Source of the DNA: Barnesiella sp.
GTDB taxonomy: Bacteria > Bacteroidota > Bacteroidia > Bacteroidales > Muribaculaceae
Direction of reading: 5' to 3'
Assembly (NCBI GenBank): GCA_014801065.1
Contig: JAAVEX010000049.1
Coordinates: 1-7,601 of the forward strand
Length of the DNA stretch: 7,601 bases
Shown here: in pieces, positions 5,867 through 7,601 of the stretch
Layout of the letters: every line of letters begins with the position of its first letter
Numbering within the stretch: the stretch's first letter is position 1
Program-made: the position numbers and the translations under genes
Notes under the pieces: generated by a model
The model's input: only the letters and a program-made list of their open reading frames with translations
The model's database searches: none
What the model was told of the DNA's origin: nothing

Positions 5867-6936
5867 TACAGTAGGTTTATGAAGTCGTCGAAAAGAAATT
5901 CAGTGTCCTTAGGGCCACTGCTGGCCTCGGGATGAAATTGTGCCGAAAAATAGGGGAGTGTCTTGTGTCTGATACCCTCGTTGCTGCCATCGTTCATGTT
6001 GACGAACAGTGGCTCCCAATCGGCAGGTAATGTCGCAGTGTCAACGGCAAATCCATGATTTTGCGAGGTGATGAAACATTTGTCGGTGCCGCATTTCCTC
6101 ACCGGCTGATTGTGGCTGCGATGGCCATATTTAAGTTTGTAGGTCGATGCTCCGGCGGCTTTGGCAAGAAGCTGATTGCCCATGCAGATGCCGCATATCG
6201 GTTTGCCACGCTCCAGCGCTTTCCGTAGGTTTTCTACGGTTGTGGTCACCATATCCGGGTTGCCCGGGCCGTTTGAAATGAAAAGTCCGTCGTAGTCTAT
6301 CGTGTTGAAATCATAGTCCCAGGGCACGCGGATCACTTTCACTCCGCGCCGGGTCAGACAGCGTATGATGTTGTGTTTCACGCCGCAATCCACCAACACC
6401 ACTGTGCGATCCCCCTCTCCATGGATTTCCACCTCGCGGCAGCTCACCTTGGCAACGAGATTCTCCTCATTCGGATCGTAAAATCCCGGATCTTCAGCGC
6501 CTTCCACAGTGATTTTTCCGGGCATTGAGCCGTGATCGCGCAGGTGGCGGGTCAGAGCGCGGGTGTCAACGCCATAGATACCGACAATTTTCTCTTCGCG
6601 TAGCCAGTCGGCCAGCGAGCGGTCGGCCTGCCAGTGGGAGTGGTTCCACGAATAGTCTTGTGCCACGATTGCGTTGCAGTGTATTCGTTCGCTTTCGTAA
6701 TATTCGCTGACGTCGTTTTTCTCTCTCCTTGGCGGAACGCCGTAATTGCCCAGCATCGGGTAAGTCGTCACAAGGATTTGTCCTTCATAGGAGGGGTCGG
6801 TGAGGCTTTCGGGATACCCGGTCATGGCGGTGTTGAACACCACTTCGCCGTTGGCCGATCCATCGTAGCCAAACGAGAATCCCTCGAATCGTGTGCCGTC
6901 GCTAAGTGTCAGTACGGCTTTTTTAGGATTATGCAT
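5866..6936 (-). CDS. carA: Carbamoyl phosphate synthetase small subunit (glutamine amidotransferase)
   Basis: CarA hydrolyses glutamine and passes ammonia to CarB. The 356-aa protein has the CPSase small-chain N-terminal domain (about 1-150, with FNTAMTGYPESLTDPSYEGQ near 35-54) and a class I glutamine amidotransferase domain. The catalytic triad is C251 (GICMGNQ), H335 and E337 (FHPEA). The spacing equals C269/H353/E355 of E. coli CarA, so the enzyme should be glutamine-dependent. The position after MG is Asn, where most class I enzymes have His (GHQ). I chose the ATG at 6936 because the protein then begins just before the conserved LTLSDGTRFEG stretch. The frame is open up to a TTG at 7032, but that codon lies upstream of the promoter's -7 box (7002-7009), so it cannot be the start. 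The stop overlaps the carB start. Confidence 0.97.
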   Translation of the reverse strand: MHNPKKAVLTLSDGTRFEGFSFGYDGSANGEVVFNTAMTGYPESLTDPSYEGQILVTTYPMLGNYGVPPRREKNDVSEYYESERIHCNAIVAQDYSWNHSHWQADRSLADWLREEKIVGIYGVDTRALTRHLRDHGSMPGKITVEGAEDPGFYDPNEENLVAKVSCREVEIHGEGDRTVVLVDCGVKHNIIRCLTRRGVKVIRVPWDYDFNTIDYDGLFISNGPGNPDMVTTTVENLRKALERGKPICGICMGNQLLAKAAGASTYKLKYGHRSHNQPVRKCGTDKCFITSQNHGFAVDTATLPADWEPLFVNMNDGSNEGIRHKTLPYFSAQFHPEASSGPKDTEFLFDDFINLL

Positions 6937-6937
6937 G

Positions 6938-6991
6938 CGATAGAAATTATGTTTTGCAGATTTGCAAATGAATTTTGCTGGCTTTCTATCG
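6938..6991 (-). promoter_or_regulatory. Hairpin spanning the carA 5' leader
   Basis: CGATAGAAA (6938-6946) and TTTCTATCG (6983-6991) form a perfect 9-bp inverted repeat. In the minus-strand transcript the stem opens about 5 nt after the predicted start and closes one nucleotide before the carA ATG at 6936. Within the 36-nt loop a further 5-bp stem, TTTGC with GCAAA, is possible, and the plus strand carries the 10-nt palindrome ATTTGCAAAT (6960-6969). There is no U-tract after it, so it is not a terminator. Its position suggests control of translation initiation or mRNA stability, which is inference. Confidence 0.5.
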
Positions 6992-7001
6992 GAAAACCTT
7001 G

Positions 7002-7033
7002 CAAAATTACATAAAATCGATCGCCGGCGCAAA
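7002..7033 (-). promoter_or_regulatory. Bacteroidetes-type promoter of the carA operon
   Basis: On the minus strand, TTTG at 7033-7030 is followed after exactly 20 bp by TAATTTTG at 7009-7002, matching the TTTG / TAnnTTTG consensus with the same spacing as the tRNA-Asp promoter. Predicted start near 6996 gives a leader of about 60 nt. Eight bases overlapping the -7 box (GCAAAATT, 7001-7008) are repeated in inverted orientation at 6971-6978, a possible operator dyad. Confidence 0.8.
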
Positions 7034-7041
7034 TAAAAGTG

Positions 7042-7080
7042 AAAAATCGGCTCGACAAGGTGGAAGTTTGTCGAGCCGAT
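7042..7080 (-). terminator. Intrinsic terminator of the nitroreductase gene
   Basis: A 13-bp perfect stem (7046-7058 with 7068-7080) around a 9-nt loop lies 5 nt after the stop codon. The A residues at 7042-7046 give a U-tract on the minus transcript, followed by more U-rich sequence. It isolates the nitroreductase gene from the carA promoter, which begins 9 bp further on. Confidence 0.88.
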
Positions 7081-7085
7081 CAGTA

Positions 7086-7601
7086 TTATTTTTTGGGATC
7101 AAAGCCTTGCCGACGAAGCGCTGCGAGCATCTCATAGTTCATGGCTTCGCGGTAATAGCCCACGATGTGACTTATCCAGTCGTTGTCCGATTTTGTCCCT
7201 GCGCGAGAAGCATTATATGCTTGGATCACGCCATCATATTCGAGCAGATCTTTGTCGATCCCTTCAGTCGAATACCGATTGCTGTGAATGATAAGTTCCT
7301 TGGGCTGTTTCGGTTTCAGATCCGGCTCCTCACGCGGAACGCCGATACACAGTCCGCACACGATCATCACTCCCTTCGGCAGATTGAGCAGCTCGGCAAA
7401 CTCCTTAGGGGCAGCCGTGCGTGCATATCCCACGCAGCACGACCCCAACCCCAGACTCTCTGCGGCCACCACGGCACTCATCATCGCTAGAGAAGCGTCG
7501 ATCACACCAACGATTATCCCATCGGTAGTCTGTGTAAATTCAGGCATATCGATCTCTTTCAGCGACGCCCCGCGACCTATCTTATAATAATCGGCGCAGA
7601 A
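7086..7601 (-). CDS. NfsA/FRP-type NAD(P)H-dependent nitroreductase, 5' end beyond the window
   Basis: An FMN-dependent oxidoreductase of the NfsA/flavin reductase P branch, which reduces nitro compounds, quinones or flavins with NAD(P)H in the cytoplasm; the natural substrate is unknown. The frame stays open past the internal ATG at 7547 to the window edge, adding FCADYYKIGRGASLKEID, and FCAD is a family motif, so 7547 is not the start. About 171 of roughly 240 residues are visible. Seen are the helix with AVVAAESLGLGSCCVGYAR at about 45-63, typical of the nitroreductase fold, then GLCIGVP and a KPKQPKELIIH segment like the KPRLP region of NfsA, and a C-terminal MLAALRRQGFDPKK. The gene has its own terminator and is not part of the carA operon. 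Confidence 0.87.
   Translation of the reverse strand, partial: FCADYYKIGRGASLKEIDMPEFTQTTDGIIVGVIDASLAMMSAVVAAESLGLGSCCVGYARTAAPKEFAELLNLPKGVMIVCGLCIGVPREEPDLKPKQPKELIIHSNRYSTEGIDKDLLEYDGVIQAYNASRAGTKSDNDWISHIVGYYREAMNYEMLAALRRQGFDPKK

Noticed and set aside
6937..7032. N-terminal extension of CarA by 32 residues from a TTG at 7032
   Set aside because: It would start upstream of the -7 box and within the -33 element of the promoter, and the extra residues do not resemble CarA.
1..7601. CRISPR array, insertion sequence, toxin-antitoxin pair or phage genes
   Set aside because: No regularly spaced repeats, transposase motifs or phage-like proteins are visible on either strand. The coding capacity is taken up by the housekeeping genes listed.

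Overview
The window reads as a stretch of a Bacteroidales chromosome. Both promoters I can find have the Bacteroidetes form, a TTTG -33 element, exactly 20 bp, then TAnnTTTG. The start codons lack convincing Shine-Dalgarno sequences, and the CarA, CarB, RecX and PrmC proteins have the Bacteroidetes look. A Muribaculaceae-like gut member is a plausible guess, but the sequence alone does not settle the family.

Layout, left to right. Positions 1-352 hold no gene I can support. They contain a minus-strand intrinsic terminator preceded by a four-run G-tract element, then a spacer, A-tracts and the promoter for tRNA-Asp(GUC) at 353-426, which ends in its own terminator at 441-491. From 551 to 6936 five genes lie head to tail on the minus strand, transcribed right to left: carA, carB, prmC, recX, comF. 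carA/carB share a TAATG stop-start, prmC/recX share ATGA, recX/comF overlap by 13 nt, and only 44 nt separate carB from prmC, so this is most likely one operon driven from a promoter at 7002-7033. Beyond it, at 7086-7601, is the 3' part of an NfsA-type nitroreductase gene, also on the minus strand, with its own terminator between it and the carA promoter.

Function. CarA and CarB form glutamine-dependent carbamoyl phosphate synthetase, feeding pyrimidine and arginine synthesis. PrmC methylates the release-factor GGQ glutamine, RecX modulates RecA, and ComF is a zinc-ribbon phosphoribosyltransferase-fold protein. The last three have no obvious metabolic link to carAB and are probably carried by co-transcription.

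The window is mostly housekeeping. The most interesting item is CarB. Along its whole length it resembles the eukaryotic CPS II/CPS1 type more than the E. coli type. Its C-terminal allosteric domain keeps five of the six residues that I recall as the N-acetyl-L-glutamate pocket of human CPS1, including a Trp where E. coli has the UMP-contacting Lys. Bacteroidetes are reported to make arginine through N-succinylated intermediates, so sensing of an acyl-glutamate is a testable idea. Second-tier items are a hairpin spanning nearly the whole carA 5' leader, and the orphan G-tract plus terminator at 56-119.
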